Below the pieces are notes generated by a model, which was not told the DNA's origin, ran no database searches, and saw only the letters and a program-made list of their open reading frames with translations. A DNA stretch of 64,000 bases from Hyperoodon ampullatus (lineage: Eukaryota > Chordata > Mammalia > Artiodactyla > Ziphiidae), in the NCBI GenBank assembly GCA_949752795.1, contig CATKHW010000559.1, positions 124,001-188,000 on the forward strand. Direction: 5' to 3'. The translations under genes and the position numbers were made by a program. The stretch's first letter is position 1, and every line of letters begins with the position of its first letter. Positions 50,440 to 63,714 of this stretch are shown here, piece after piece.

Positions 50440-50472
<33 letters not shown>

Positions 50473-51190
50473 AATAAAATTAATGGATGCTGGCAAAGAT
50501 GTGAAGAAGTGAAACATGTGTACCCTGTTTTGTATCCTGTAGTAATGTAAAATGGTGTAGCCATTATGGAAAACAGAATGTTGATCCCCCCCCAAAATTA
50601 TTAAGAGAACTATCATAAAATCCAGCAATCACTCATTTAGGTTTATATACCAAGGAGATAAAACAAGAATGTCCAAGAGATATCTACAATCTCATGTCCA
50701 CTGCAGCATTATACACAATACACAACATAGGAAAACTGCCTAGTGTCCATGGGAAGATGAATTAATAAAGAAAATGTGGTGTATACATACAGTGGAATGT
50801 CATTCAGTCTTTGAAAAAGAAGGAAATCCTGCCATTTGCAGCAACACAAAAGAACTTGGAGGACATTTGTAAGAGTGAAATAAGCCAGTCATAGAAGGTC
50901 AAAAACTGAAAGAAAACTCCGCGAAGCAGAGAGTAGAAGGGTGGTTCCAAGATCTGGCTGGAGGTTGACATGGGAAATCTCTGTTCAATAGTTAGAATGT
51001 GTTATTTGCAAAATGGAAAAGTTCTAGACACATGCTGTACAACAAGGTGCATGTAGTCAACAGGACTGACTGGACATTTCAAAACTTGTTAAGACGTTGG
51101 ATTTCATTGTATGTGTACTTTTACAACAATAAAATATACATATGTAAAATAAATACAAAGTGGAAAAAGGGGAAAAAAGAAGAAAAATAA
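49504..51190 (+). mobile_element. L1 LINE 3' fragment, split by SINE (C2)
   Basis: C-type copy with an eight-C run near 50586, as in C1. Confidence 0.85.
50265..50470 (+). mobile_element. CHR-2-like SINE with 15-bp internal deletion (C2)
   Basis: Shares the GAGCCTGTG slippage deletion with C1 (collapsed site at 50388). The A-tail has become about 30 pure A. Confidence 0.85.
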
Positions 51191-52603
51191 GGAAAGGGAG
51201 TCAACAGAGGGGAAGAAGAAAGCAGGAAGGGTCTCGAATGTACACAGGTATCAGGAGATAATGGGAGAGAAGCTCCTCTCCCCAGGCTTTAAAGAAGACA
51301 TCTCTCCAGAGTTCACTCCAGCAAGAGGGGGATGTCCTTTCTCTTCCCCATTCAACCAGAAGCGCCAATAGCATCCTAAGTGTGGCCCAGGCTGTGCTCA
51401 GGTGGACACTTTTCCTTGATCTCTAAACCAAACACCCCTGACTCCCTATGGCTCAGGTGCCCTTCCTGTATCTCCTTCCACTTCTCTAAAGCATTTCCCT
51501 CTTCAAGTCCAGCCCGAGGCTCTAATCCTGTCCTCACACGTGGGGCCCACTGGGCGCGTCTCTAAGTTCTTAAGAGCCTCCCTGTGAGTAGCAGGCACTG
51601 AATCACACACCAGGGTTTCCCTCAGCACCATCAGGAAACTATGACCTAGGGATTGAGGATTTCTAGAACAACTTTACTCATACACCGTTTCTTGGGTAAA
51701 CAAGTGACATTTTACAATCAAGCATTTTCAGTTTTTGCTTTGGTGGGGAAAATATTGACACATATAAGGCAATCATATTCTATTAAAGTATGTATTTCTC
51801 AAAGGACTCACTATCGAAAAAAAAATTTTAAGTATAACTTTCCATGTTTTAATTGACTTTACTCCCAGACTTGTTTGCTTGCAAAAGCCTTCAGAAAATA
51901 CCAAGAACCTACTTCACCTGGCAGTTTGCACAGCAACATGAGTGGAGATGCTCTTGTCACACTGCTTGGTTTCTCTGTCCCACCTTGTAAAGCACAACCT
52001 CCTGTCCGCCCTCCTGGGAAGGGAGCCAGTGCCCACCCTGAGCTCAATCCCTGGGGTAGATCTCTTGGTTCTGTCTTCACTGTATGCAGTGTTTCTTGCA
52101 CAGCACACAGAAACAGGGCCAGCACAACTGATGGAAAACAAACTTTCCACAGGAGAAGGACATTTCGTTTCCTTAGCACAGAATCCGATAGTGAATATTA
52201 GCCTCAAAGGAGAAAGGTGGAGTGAATTTCCTCCATCTACTCCTGGAGGCTCCTTCTTTCTCGGACTCCTCCAGAACTGGGTGTGGCATGTGGGTACAAG
52301 CATGGGCTCCCTGCAAAAGGAAGGAGGCCTGCCTAGCACTAGGTGCTTCAGGTAAGAGGGGAGGACTCATCCCGAGGCTCTAATAGGAAACAGTTAGAAT
52401 GAGGGAAGTGGCAGACAGATGTATCATAACCATTCAGAATGCTATGAGACGCACTAAGAGATGAGATTTCTTATTAAATGAAGTTGTAATTGGCCCAGTA
52501 GTAGGCATGCTGAAACCCAGTTTTGTTCACTAAGAATCCACCCATGGAGCAACTAAGCCCGTGCACAACAACTACTAAGCCTGTGCTCTAGAGCCGCAGG
52601 TCA
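51191..52603. other. Truncated core block U (C2)
   Basis: Same extent and mosaic pattern as C1. Open stretch at 51942-52355. No gene recognised. Confidence 0.65.
52542..52602 (+). mobile_element. CHR-1-like SINE remnant at deletion junction (C2)
   Basis: Same truncated remnant and junction sequence as C1. Confidence 0.85.
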
Positions 52604-52829
52604 AGGCCAAGATGTCGGGAATTGGAAACATTGTACGCTGCTGGTGGGAATGTAAAATGGTGCCGCTATTATGAAAAAGAGTATGGGGGTTTCTTATAAA
52701 ATTATAAACAGAAATATCATATGATTCAGCAATCACAGTTCTGGGTATATATCCAAAGGAAATTAAATCAATATCACAATGAGATGAACTTAAGTTCATT
52801 GCAGCATTCTCCAAAATAGCCTAGATATG
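52604..52829 (+). mobile_element. L1 LINE remnant of alpha after the deletion junction (C2)
   Basis: Same remnant as 25473-25698. Confidence 0.85.
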
Positions 52830-54857
52830 CAACCAACTTCACAAAAGAAGTAAGTGTCCTGTGCCTGAGCTAATCTTAGGAACTTCAAAACAACTCCGTA
52901 AGTCTCTTAGCCCCTTAGAGAGGATGAAAGCAATATTAGAGTTAAAAGTAACTTGTCCCAATTCCCTTAGTCTGGAATACTGAAACAAAATTCTACAGCA
53001 GAGGAAGCCTTATAAACACACAGCACCTGACAGGGTTTACCCCAGCCTTGGAAGAACTGGGAAGGATAAGACCAAGGCAGGCTTGAGGAAAGGTCAGAGG
53101 GTATGCAGGACTGGAGCGTGGGGAAAAGGGGCAGGGCTGGCCGGATGGAGCAGTGGGTTGTAAGAAGAGCAGTGACCCTGAGTCCTGCTGCCCTGAGTCT
53201 CTGTCCTGGGCCTGGTCAGTCAATTCCAGGAGACCAGGTTAGCAGGGCTGTGAGAGCCAGTGTGTGAAGAAGCCCAGCAGCCCCTTCACACAGTCCTCTA
53301 GAATTCCTGCTGGCCATGAAGGGTCTTTAGGGGCAGCTGGACGTGGAGCCCTCTCAAATGGAAGCATGTCAGCACATCAGCCTTGGGAGGTGCTGAGGCT
53401 GAAATGAGGAGACTGAGCACATGCAGTGATCCCAAAGCATGTGTTCTGTGACTCATCCAGCTCAGGGAGTGCATTTTCCATGAGGAATCAACAGTGAGGA
53501 CAAAAGTAAGATGAAGCTACAAGTCCTGAAAGTGTAGAGGGAGAGAGTTCAAGTCTCATCCACCACCTGACACTCACTATAAGAAGTTGTTCTCCAGTGT
53601 CAAGTGACTATGAGAGCTTTGTTCCCACTAGGATATGGCCATCATACGTGAATGTAAAAAGGAAACCAAAATCCCTGGTGCAAAATACACTCCAGGTACC
53701 AAACAGAAACGAACCTTTCATCTTTGGCAGTGAAACAGCAATGAAAGAGTAGTCTTGTGAGAAAGAAAATTTCTGAATGGCAAAGCAAGAAAAGATGACT
53801 ATAAGCACAGTACAGTCAAAGGACACGGACACAATAACTCTATTATATCATTAATTTGGAAAGAACAAATCAGAATTCTACACATATTTCCTTCTTCTTC
53901 CTGATTTCATATTCACCTTCCTTAGTTTCTAAAGAACCGGGTGGAACCCAAGTGTTCTAGGAATTGTCTCCCTTTAGATCCTACCTGAGAGTTGTTCCCA
54001 ACGTGAATCGTCATCAGCATCACTGCTATGTATGCTCTCCACGATCCATTCTGTACAAACACAACCATGAGCATAAAGTTATTATACAAGTTGACCCACC
54101 CATTTCTCCTACTCGACTTGCTGGCTCACACAGCATCACCCTGGTCTTCCCTCCAGGTTCTCAGACCTCCCCTGTGCTCTGTGCAGACAGAGTCCTTCAA
54201 TAAGATCTTGATCACAGTTGAAAATTTCAAATGAGGGAGAGATGCTGAGAAAATCACCTTTCGACCCCTCACTTCTATAGACCCATTTATAGCTTTCACG
54301 GTCAACCTTACCAACCTGAAATTCCAGATGTTACAGACACACTTGAAACATGGCTAGTATGACCAAGCAATTGTGTGTTTGTTCATTTTTTAATAGAATG
54401 AGTTAATTATTGTTTGAACTAAATTAATTATAAATAGACACATTTGGTTAGTGACTACCACACTGGAAAGCTCAGCTGTAAGAAATCCAAAGATGAGAAA
54501 GAGGCAACCAGCCACCCTTCCCCTGGTTGTTCTTTACTGCAGATAATTTGATGGCCTGATCTGATCCTTCGTATGTAGGTATATCTTGGGCTCTTGGACC
54601 CACGCCAGGCACTGGGAGAGTCCTTGTGGACACTGAAATAGTACAGTCAACACTCAGATCCAAGAGGAATTCCCAGCAAGGGGCCCACTTGTAGACAGAG
54701 GTGAAGGGCATGGCCCAGTACACCTGTATTAGATATAATCAGAGAGTAGCTGCAGAGGGGAGGGAGGGATTTCACTCTCTCCATGAGTCCATCCTTCTCA
54801 CCCCTGACTCTAGAAGACCTGAGGAAGGCAGTGGAAAAGGCCCCGTTGGAGGTGAAA
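52827..54857. repeat. Block beta, non-L1 part (end of C2 into A3)
   Basis: Near-identical to 25696-27726. No gene found. Confidence 0.72.
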
Positions 54858-56550
54858 AATTTGTATACTGAAAACTACAGGATATTGCGGAAAGAAATTA
54901 AAGAAGAGACAAGTAAAGGGAATGACATACCATGTTCATAGACTGGATTATTAAATACTGTTGGCATTTCTATACTACATAAAGTGATGTACACATATAT
55001 CGCAACAACCCACAAAATTCCATGTCATTATTATAGAAGTGGACAGAATCCTAAAATACATATGGAACCCCCACAAGTAGATAAAACAATCTTGAGAGCA
55101 AAGAGCAATGATGGAGATTAACACTTCCTCAACTCAAAACACAAAACAATGCCACAGTAGTCAACACAGTCTGCTACTGGCATCAAGACAGTGAGATAGA
55201 CCAATGAAATATAATAGAGAGACCTCAAATAAACGCACATATATATGGCCAACAGATCTTGGCCAAGGTTCTAAGATTACCAAGTGAAGAAAGGATAATC
55301 TCTTCAACAATCAACAGAATGAAAAGGAAACCTATAGAATGGGAGGAAATATGTGTAAACCTTGTATCTGAATAAGGGACCAATATCCAGAATATATAAG
55401 AAACTACTACAAGTCAATTTCAGAAAAACAGCAGGCAAATAAGTGAGTTTAAAAATGGGTAAAAAGCTACACTAGACATTTCTCCATAAAGGCATACAAG
55501 TGGTCAATCTACATATGAAAATTTGCTCAACATCGCTAAGCATCAGGGAAATGGAAATCAAGGCACAAGGAGATATCACTCACACCTGTTAGGATGTGTA
55601 TTATAAAAGGACAATTAGGGCTTCCCTGGTGGCACAATGGATGAGAGTCCGCCTGCCAAGGCAGGGGACACGTGTTCGTGCCCCGGTCTGGGAGGATCCC
55701 ACATGCCACTGAGCGGCTGGGCCCATGAACCATGGCTGCTGAGCCTGTGTGTTTGGAGCCTGTGCTCCGCAACGGGAGAGCCCATAACAATGAAAGGCCC
55801 ATGTACTGCAAAAAAGAAAAAAAAAGAAAAAAGAAAGAAAATTAATGGATGCTGGCAAAGATGTGAAGAAGTGGAACTTCTGTACCCTGTTTTGTACCCT
55901 GTAGTAATGTAAAATGGTGTAGCCATTATGGAAAACAGAATGGAGGTCCCACAAAAATTATTAAGAGAACTCTCATAAAATCCAGCAGTCACTCATTTAG
56001 GTTTATATACAAAGGAGATAAAACAAGAATGTCCAAGAGATATCTACAATCTCATGTCCATTGCAGCATTATACACAATACACAACATAGGAAAACTGCC
56101 TAGTGTCCATGGGAAGATTAATTAATAAAGAAAATGTGGTGTATACATACAGTGGAATGTCATTCAGTCTTTGAAAAAGAAGGAAATCCTGCCATTTGCA
56201 GCAACACGAAAGAACTTGGAGGACATTTGTAAGAGTGAAATAAGCCAGTCACACAAGGTCAAAAACTGAAAGAAAACTCCGAGAAGCAGAGAGTAGAAGG
56301 GTGGTTCCAAGAGCTGGCAAGACGTTGACATGGGAAGTCTCTGTTCAATGGTTAGCATGTGTTATTTGCAAAATGGAACAGTTCTAGACACATGCTGTAC
56401 AACAAGGTGCATGTAGTCAACAGGACTGACTGGACATTTCAAAACTTGTTAAGACGTTGGATTTCATTGTATGTGTACTTTTACAACAATAAAATATACA
56501 TATGTAAAATAAATACAAAGTGGAAAAAGGGGAAAAAAGAAGAAAAATAA
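54858..56550 (+). mobile_element. L1 LINE 3' fragment, split by SINE (A3)
   Basis: Third A-type copy. At the variable sites it mostly agrees with A1, and in a few (ATGTGTAAACC, ATACAAAGG) with A2. Confidence 0.85.
55618..55833 (+). mobile_element. CHR-2-like SINE nested in L1 (A3)
   Basis: Same as the A1 copy, including tail pattern. Confidence 0.85.
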
Positions 56551-59500
56551 GGAAAGGGAGTCAACAGAGGGAAAGAAGAAAGGAGGAAGGGTCTCGAATG
56601 TACACAGGTATCAGGAGATAATGGGAGAGAAGCTCCTCTCCCCAGGCTTTAAAGAAGACATCTCTCCAGAGTTCACTCCAGCAAGAGGGGGATGTCCTTT
56701 CTCTTCCCCATTCAACCAGAAGCGCAAATAGCATCCTAAGTGTGGCCCAGGCTGTGCTCAGGTGTACACTTTTCCTTGATCTCTAAACCAGCCACCCCTG
56801 ACTCCCCATGGCTCAGGTGCACTTCCTGTATCTCCTTCCCCTTCTCTAAAGCATCTCCCTCCTCAAGTGCAGCCTGAGGCTCCAATCCTGTCCTCACACG
56901 TGGGGTCCACTGGGCGGGTCTCTGAGTTCTTAACAGCCTCCCTGTGAGTAGCAGGCACTGAATCGCACACCAGGGTTCCCCTCAGCACCAACAGGAAACT
57001 ACGACCTAGGGATTGAGGATTTCTAGAACAACTTTACTCATACACCGTCTCTTGGGTAAACAAGTGACATTTTACAATCAAGCATTTTCAGTTTTTGCTT
57101 TGGTGGGGAAAATATTGACACATATAAGGCAATCATATTCTATTAATGTATGTATTTCCCAAAGGACTCACTATCGAAAAAAAAATTTTAAGTATAACTT
57201 TCCATGTTTTAATTGACTTTACTCCCAGACTTGTTTGCTTGCAAAAGCCTTCAGAAAATACCAAGAACCTACTTCACCTGGCAGTTTGCACAGAAACATG
57301 AGTGGAAATGCTCTTGTCACACTGCTTGGTTTCTCTGTCCCACCTTGTAAAGCACAACCTCCTGTCCGCCCTCCTGGGAAGGGAGCCAGTGCCCACCCTG
57401 AGCTCAATCCCTGGGGTAGATCTCTTGGTTCTGTCTTCATGGTATGCAGTGTTTCTTGCACAGCACACAGAAACAGGGCCAGCACAACTGATGGAAAACA
57501 AACTTTCCACAGGAGAAGGACATTTCATTTCCTTAGCACAGAATCCGATAGTGAATATTAGCCTCAAAGGAGAAAGGTGGAGTGAATTTCCTCCATCTAC
57601 TCCTGGAGGCCCCTTCTTTCTCGGGCTCCTCCAGAGCTGGGTGTGCCATGAGGGTACAAGTATGGGCTCCCTGCAAAAAGAAGGAGGTCTGCCTAGAACT
57701 AGGTGCTTCAGGTAAGGGGGGAGGACTCATCCCGAGGCTCTAATAGGAAACAGTTAGAATGAGGGAAGTCCAAATAGATGTATCATAACCATTCAGAATG
57801 CTATGAGACCTACTAAGAGATGAGATTTCTTATTAAATGAAGTTGTACTTGACCCTGGAGTAGGGATTCTGAAACCCTGTTTTGTTCACTAAGAATCCAG
57901 CCATGGAGCAACTAAGCCCGTGCACCACAACTACTAAGCCTGTGCTCTAGAGCCCGCAAGTCACAACTACTGAGCCCACGTGCCACAACTATTGAAGCCC
58001 ATGCACCTAGAGCCCGTGGTCTGGAACAACAGTAGCCACCGAAATGAGAAGCCCGCACAGTGCAACGAAGACCCAACACAGCCAAAAGAAAAAAAAAAAA
58101 AAAGAATCCAGTAAACAATTGCCTGGGTGGTGATAGGATTTGTTTTCAAGGTTAAATGAGGCTCAATTGGTATAAAATCAATGCACACACTGAAAGTGTA
58201 CAGTTTATTTACTTTTATATCCATACCCATTCATGATGCAGTGTTGATGGGAATATTTTCTAGAAAGTTGGCACCAGTAACAGTGATGTTTAGGGGAACA
58301 TAAATCAAGAGAAACACAACACAAAATGTTCACATACACACACAGAATCATACCACTCATTTCACATACAGACACACCCTGTCTCATGCACACAAACCTA
58401 CACCACCTAACCGTAATACAGCTTCTTCCTGGGACTATAGTAATTGGTCACATTACTTGTAAATCTCTTTCTATCACCAGGGCCCCTACTCTCATTCCCA
58501 GCACAAATTTGGAATCTGTTTGCCCTCTACACTAAAACCAGCAAAAATGTCCCACTTTCTCATCTTCAAAGTTCTTCCTCCCCAAGTGACTGATTCCAGA
58601 ATACATACTGTTTACACGTTCTGTGAAGGCCACCTGCAATTACAGAAGAGAAAACACTATGAGGATAAGATCACAGTGATGCTCAGGCCTTTTGTTCATT
58701 TGCTGACAGTAGAAAACCTCATAAGAAACAGTGGTCCAGGGAACCCAGAAAGGGTTATCAGAGCAAACCTACTCAGGCTGAAAGGCAAGAACTTTGCTGG
58801 GAGGATGGAACTTCCAAGTCCATTTAGGTTGGAAATTACAGAATTCTTTGCCTAGAGGAAAAATCGATGCAGGAGAGAGAGCTCCGTACTCCACAGGCTG
58901 TAATGGATGCTGTCAATTTTAATGTCCTGTGGAATCAGGCACCATGAGTTGGTAATAGACTCTCACTCCACATTCTCCCAACCAAGGGAATTGTATGTAT
59001 CTGGAAGGAGTACCCTCAAATATTCATAACTTAATTCTATTGAAAGAGAAATAAAGCAATATTTCTATCTCAGACCAGAAAAAATCCAGCTAACCTTGAT
59101 TTTCCACGGAGGCTTTTCTTCTATCCTATCATGGTGCAGGTCATCCGCCACATCCTCAGGGAGAGCTGGAGGGACACAGAGTAACTGTCAGGACACTGGT
59201 GCTGCGGCTCAGGAATTACTCAGGGGCTTTCTTCTCGATGAGGACGTGGGGTGGTGTGTATGGATGTGGGAGGTTAGTAAGTGTGGGCTGAGCTGGTGTT
59301 GGGCCATCCTCTTTGGGGGATGAAGGAAGGCAAAGGACAAGAGGAAGGAAATGAAAAGAGAGCTTTGGCTTTCTAGCTAAGGGGAGCCTAATCAGAAGGG
59401 AAGGGTCGATCTAAAAAATGGTAAACACTAAAATGTATGCTTTGTTTCAATGACAGAGACCCATGACCCATCCTGCCTCTTTTGAGCTTCTGCTAAATTG

Positions 59501-60501
59501 CCACTGTATCTTGATTTTTCCCAGATCACTCTTTCCCCAGCATCCACAATGCCAGCTACTGCATTTATCATGTCTTCTGTTGTATGATATTTTATACTTG
59601 ATTAACAGCAACCTCCCTTAAAGGACTGAATTCAATCCTAGACAAAATATGCTATATTTATTCACTAATCACTTGTCTTAAAGAAAATCAAATACACAAG
59701 GTTTGACAAAACTGAAATCCTACCATTTAGATACAGCCACTATCAATCGTGTCATATTTTTCTCCCAATCTTTGTTTTCTATACAATGTATGTATGCCCC
59801 CTGAGTCAGGGGCTGTGCATACTCTAGGGAGCTGTTCCATAAGTGGGACACTTCGTTATGAAGAGGGAGCCCGGACTGAGCACAGCCTGTCTCTAACCCA
59901 GCTGTGCAGGAGAAGTGTACAGGCTAACAGTCAGGTTCCACTTTGAGTCCTTGGGTGTGGGCTACAGGAATTGACCAATGCTAAGGCTTATGGTAATGTT
60001 ATCCAATACAATAAAATAGCTCCCTGATTCTTATCTGCTTCTGGCCTTGTTTAAGCAGTGACACCAGCACTGACAGATATGACCTGTACTGTATACATGG
60101 GGTCTCACACCTCTCAGAATCTGTGAGCTGACCAGGAGAATGCAGGTCCTGAGGTGAATTTCACCTTAATGACTGTGCCAAAGTCAACTGATATGTCCAC
60201 CCATAGCTGCCCTGGATTCTGTGACCACTAAGGCCACCTGATAGGCAAGTTCTGGACCTTTGGAGATTCTAGGACTTCCAGCCAAGGATACGGATGCAGG
60301 GACTCCCTTGCTCCATGACTGAGGACCCCTTGGCTAAGTGGTAAGTGCAGGTCAGGGATCCAGAGCACCCACCCCTAGGTTCTCAGTATGGCTTTTCCAC
60401 TTAGGAGGTCAAGAGCTTAGAACATTTATCTCTGCACCATCTCCTTCTGAGGAAAAGGAATATTAACCAAATCTGGGCAACAGCTGTGTTGAGGGAAGAA
60501 C
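56551..60501. other. Low-copy core block U, no gene found (A3)
   Basis: A-type core with open stretches at 57302-57715 and 58520-58855. A short B-type patch lies at 60361-60376. No gene recognised. Confidence 0.6.
57901..58101 (+). mobile_element. 5'-truncated CHR-1-like SINE (A3)
   Basis: Same as A1, with intact AAGAATCCAG repeats on both sides. Confidence 0.82.
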
Positions 60502-61906
60502 ATGCAAACAACTTCACAAACAAATAAGGGTCCTGTGCCTGAGCTAACCTTAGGTACTTCAAAACAACTCCGTAAGTCTCTTAGCCCCTTAGAGCGGATG
60601 AAAGCAATATTAGAGTTAAAAGTAACTTGTCCCAATTCCCTTAGTCTGGAACACTGAAAAAAAATTCTACAGCAGAGGAAGTCTCATAAGCACACAGCAC
60701 CTGCCTGGGTTTACCCCAGCCTTGGAAGAACTGGGAAGGATAAGACCAAGGCAGGCCTGAGGAAAGGTCAGAGGGTAGGCAGGTCTGGGGTGTGGGGAGC
60801 AGGGGCAGGGCTGTCTGGACGGAGTAGTGGGTTGTAAGAAGAGCAGTGACCCTGGGTCCTGCTGCCCTGAGTCTCTGTCCTGGGCCTGGTCAACCCCAGG
60901 AGACCAGGTCAGCAGGGCTGTGAAAGCAAGTGTGTAAAGAAGCCCAGCAGCCCCTTCACACAGCCCTCTAGAATTTCTGCCGCCCATGGAGGGTCTCTAG
61001 GGTAGCTGGACGTGGACCCCTCTCAAATGGAAGCATGTCAGCACATCAGCCTTGGGGAAGTGCAGAGGCTGAGATGAGCTCAAGGAGACTGAGCACATGC
61101 AGTGATCCCAGAGCACGTGTTCTGTGACTCATCCATATCCGGGACTGTCCTTTACAAGAGGAACTAACAGTGAGCACAAAACATGAGGTGAAGCCACAAG
61201 TCCTGAAAGTGCAGAGGGAGACAGTTCACTTCTCATCCACCACCTCACCCTTTCTAGAAGAACTTGGTCTCAAGTTTCAAGGGCCCATGAGTTTTCACCC
61301 ACAGGTTCTGTCCATCATAGGTCAATATGCAAAAGAACACAAACTCTACTGTGCACAATACCCTAGATGTGCTAACCAGAAAACAAACTTCCATATTAGG
61401 CAGTGACAAGCACAAGAAAGAGAAGCTCATGTGCAAAAGATCAGTTTTGATGAGCAAATCAAGAAAAGGTGATTATAGAGCACAGTCACGTCTAAGGACA
61501 CAATTGCTCTCTATTGTATCATTAAAATGTGAAAAAAACAAGTCAGAACTCTACACATATTTCATTCTTCTTTCTGATTTCATATCCACCTTCCTCAGTC
61601 TCCAAAGCAGGAGATATAACCCTAAAGTTCCAGGAACCCTCTGCCATTAGATCCTACCTAAGTGTTGTTCCTACCTGTATCCTTTTCTTTATCACGGCCA
61701 CAAATGCTATTCAAAGGCAATTCTGTAGAAACACGAATATGAATTTACAAGTCTTATGGATACATTTAAAATGTGACTAATGTGACTGAGTAATGGGATA
61801 TTTTATTTTCTTTTATTTTAATACACTGAGTTAATCATTGATTGAATTAAATAAATTATAACAGGCACATCTAGCTAGTGGCTACCACACTGTAATACAC
61901 AACCCT

Positions 61907-61955
61907 GTCTCTCTCTCTCTCCATATATATATATATATGTGTATATATATATATA
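61907..61955. repeat. Compound (CT)n(AT)n microsatellite (A3)
   Basis: A-type allele with the GTGT interruption. Confidence 0.9.
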
Positions 61956-62000
61956 AAGTATATGGAGGATGTTACCACCGCTCCCCTGGTTATTCCCCTC

Positions 62001-62394
62001 TGTATGGTCTACCCATTCAAGATGGCTGTTTGCTGACGGTTTACCAAAGGAAAAACCTCTGCCCCGTGAAGGTACTTAGCCCAAGGGGTAAGAGGGATGC
62101 GTACCTCTGCTGGTTTCCCTGGTAACCGATGAACCCATCTGCTGTCAATTCCCCCTTTAACTGGTAGCCTGCCTATTCCGCGCAGAGAGAAGCATGCTGC
62201 TACTGCTGCTGCTGCGTTCTGCCTGCCATCGGCTATCTACAGTGGGATGTCTCTCCAGGACCACTTTGCTTCTGATGTGAAAGATCTCCCATCTATTAAA
62301 CCATGAATGTCTCTGTCCCTGACTTCGGGCTCTTTCCTTAGCCCTGAGGCTGAGCAAGTACAGGGCTTGCAGGCATGAGAGGTGCAGCCCAACA
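62001..62394 (+). mobile_element. Probable solo LTR, ERVK-like (A3)
   Basis: 394-bp copy with TAACCGATG as in A1. Confidence 0.65.
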
Positions 62395-62716
62395 CCTTCT
62401 GCAGGGCAGTTTGCTGGCCAGATTTGATGATTCATTTGTAGGTGTTTCCTAGGCTCATGCACACTTGCCAGGCACTCATGAGACCTTGGGGACACTGAAA
62501 CAGTAATGTCAGCACCCAGATCCTAGAGGAATTCCCGACAGGTGTTCCACTTGACGGGAGAGGTAATGAGCATGGCCCAGTGCACCTGTGCTAGACATAA
62601 TCAGCGAGCAGGTGCAGAAGGGAGGGAGGGACATTCACTCACTTCCTGAGGCCATCCTTCTCACCACTGCCTCTGAAAAATCCAGGGAAGGAAGGGACAA
62701 AATGCCCTTAGAAGGT

Positions 62717-63714
62717 AAATGGCCTGTACACTGAAAACTACAAACCACTGCTGAGAGAATTAAACAAGGAACAAATAATTGAAATGACATATCATATTCA
62801 TAGACTGGAGACATATTATTGTTGACATTTCTACACTACCCAAAGGTAAGTATAAATTCATTGTAATACCTATCAAAATCCCAATGTCATTTTCAAAGAA
62901 ATAGAAATAAAAAAGATCCTAAAATACATATGGAACCACTAAGGACTCCAAACAGACAACACAATCCTGAGAACAAAGAACATAGATGGAGGCTTCTCAC
63001 TTCCTGACTTCAAAACACATTACAAAGCCACAGGAATCAAAACTGTACAGTACTGACATAGAAACAGATACATAGGCCTAAAGACCAGAATAAATAACCC
63101 CCAAGAAAACACATAGATACATGGCCAAATGAAATTCACCAACCTTCTAAGACAACAAATAGGGAAAGTATAGTTTTTTCAACAGTCAATAGGATGAAAA
63201 TATAACTTACAGAAAGATTACAAACATATATCAGAAAAGGAGCTAATATACAAAACATCAAAGAAAAACACTACAACTCAAATGCAAACTAAGTTAAAAA
63301 AATAAAAAGGGCAAATAACTGGGTTCAGAAATGTGCAAAGACTTAAATAAGACATTTCCTGAAAAAGACATACAAATGGCTAACAAATATAGGAAAAGGT
63401 TCTCAACCTCACTAATCATCAGGGCAATGCAAATCAACACCTCATACCTGTTAGGCTGTGTATTATAAAGAAAAAAATTAACAGTTTAAGGCCAAGATGT
63501 GGGGAATTGGAAACTTTGTACACTGCTGGTGGGAATGTAAAATGGTGCCGCTATTATGAAAAAGAGTATGGGGGTTCCTTATAAAATTATAAACAGAAAT
63601 ATCATATGATTCAGCAATCACAGTTCTGGGTATATATCCAAAGGAAATTAAATCAGTATCACAATGAGATGAACATAGGTTCATTGCAGCATTCTACACA
63701 ATAGCCTAGATATG
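62717..63714 (+). mobile_element. L1 LINE fragment in alpha (A3)
   Basis: Same truncated element, ending at GATATGCAAC. Confidence 0.85.

Larger units (their letters stand above)
27127..54257. repeat. Higher-order tandem unit 2 (monomers A2-B2-C2)
   Basis: This is the second complete triplet, 27131 bp, against 27126 bp for the first. Lengths are A2 10888, B2 10890 and C2 5353 bp. The five extra bases come from small indels, some of them in A-tails and microsatellites. By eye I count about 15 differences from unit 1 over the first 3.5 kb (about 0.4 percent). Confidence 0.95.
48905..54257. repeat. Monomer C2 (5.35-kb deleted type C)
   Basis: It shares the exact type-C deletion junction (about 52603) and the SINE deletion with C1, so both are inherited from one C founder. 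It differs from C1 in the SINE A-tail (about 30 uninterrupted A, against two runs split by a G), in GGCCAATTG near 49331 (C1 has GGCCCACTTG) and in a few substitutions. Confidence 0.92.
60502..63711. repeat. Block alpha (A3)
   Basis: 3210-bp alpha copy with LTR, microsatellite and L1 as in A1. Confidence 0.75.
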
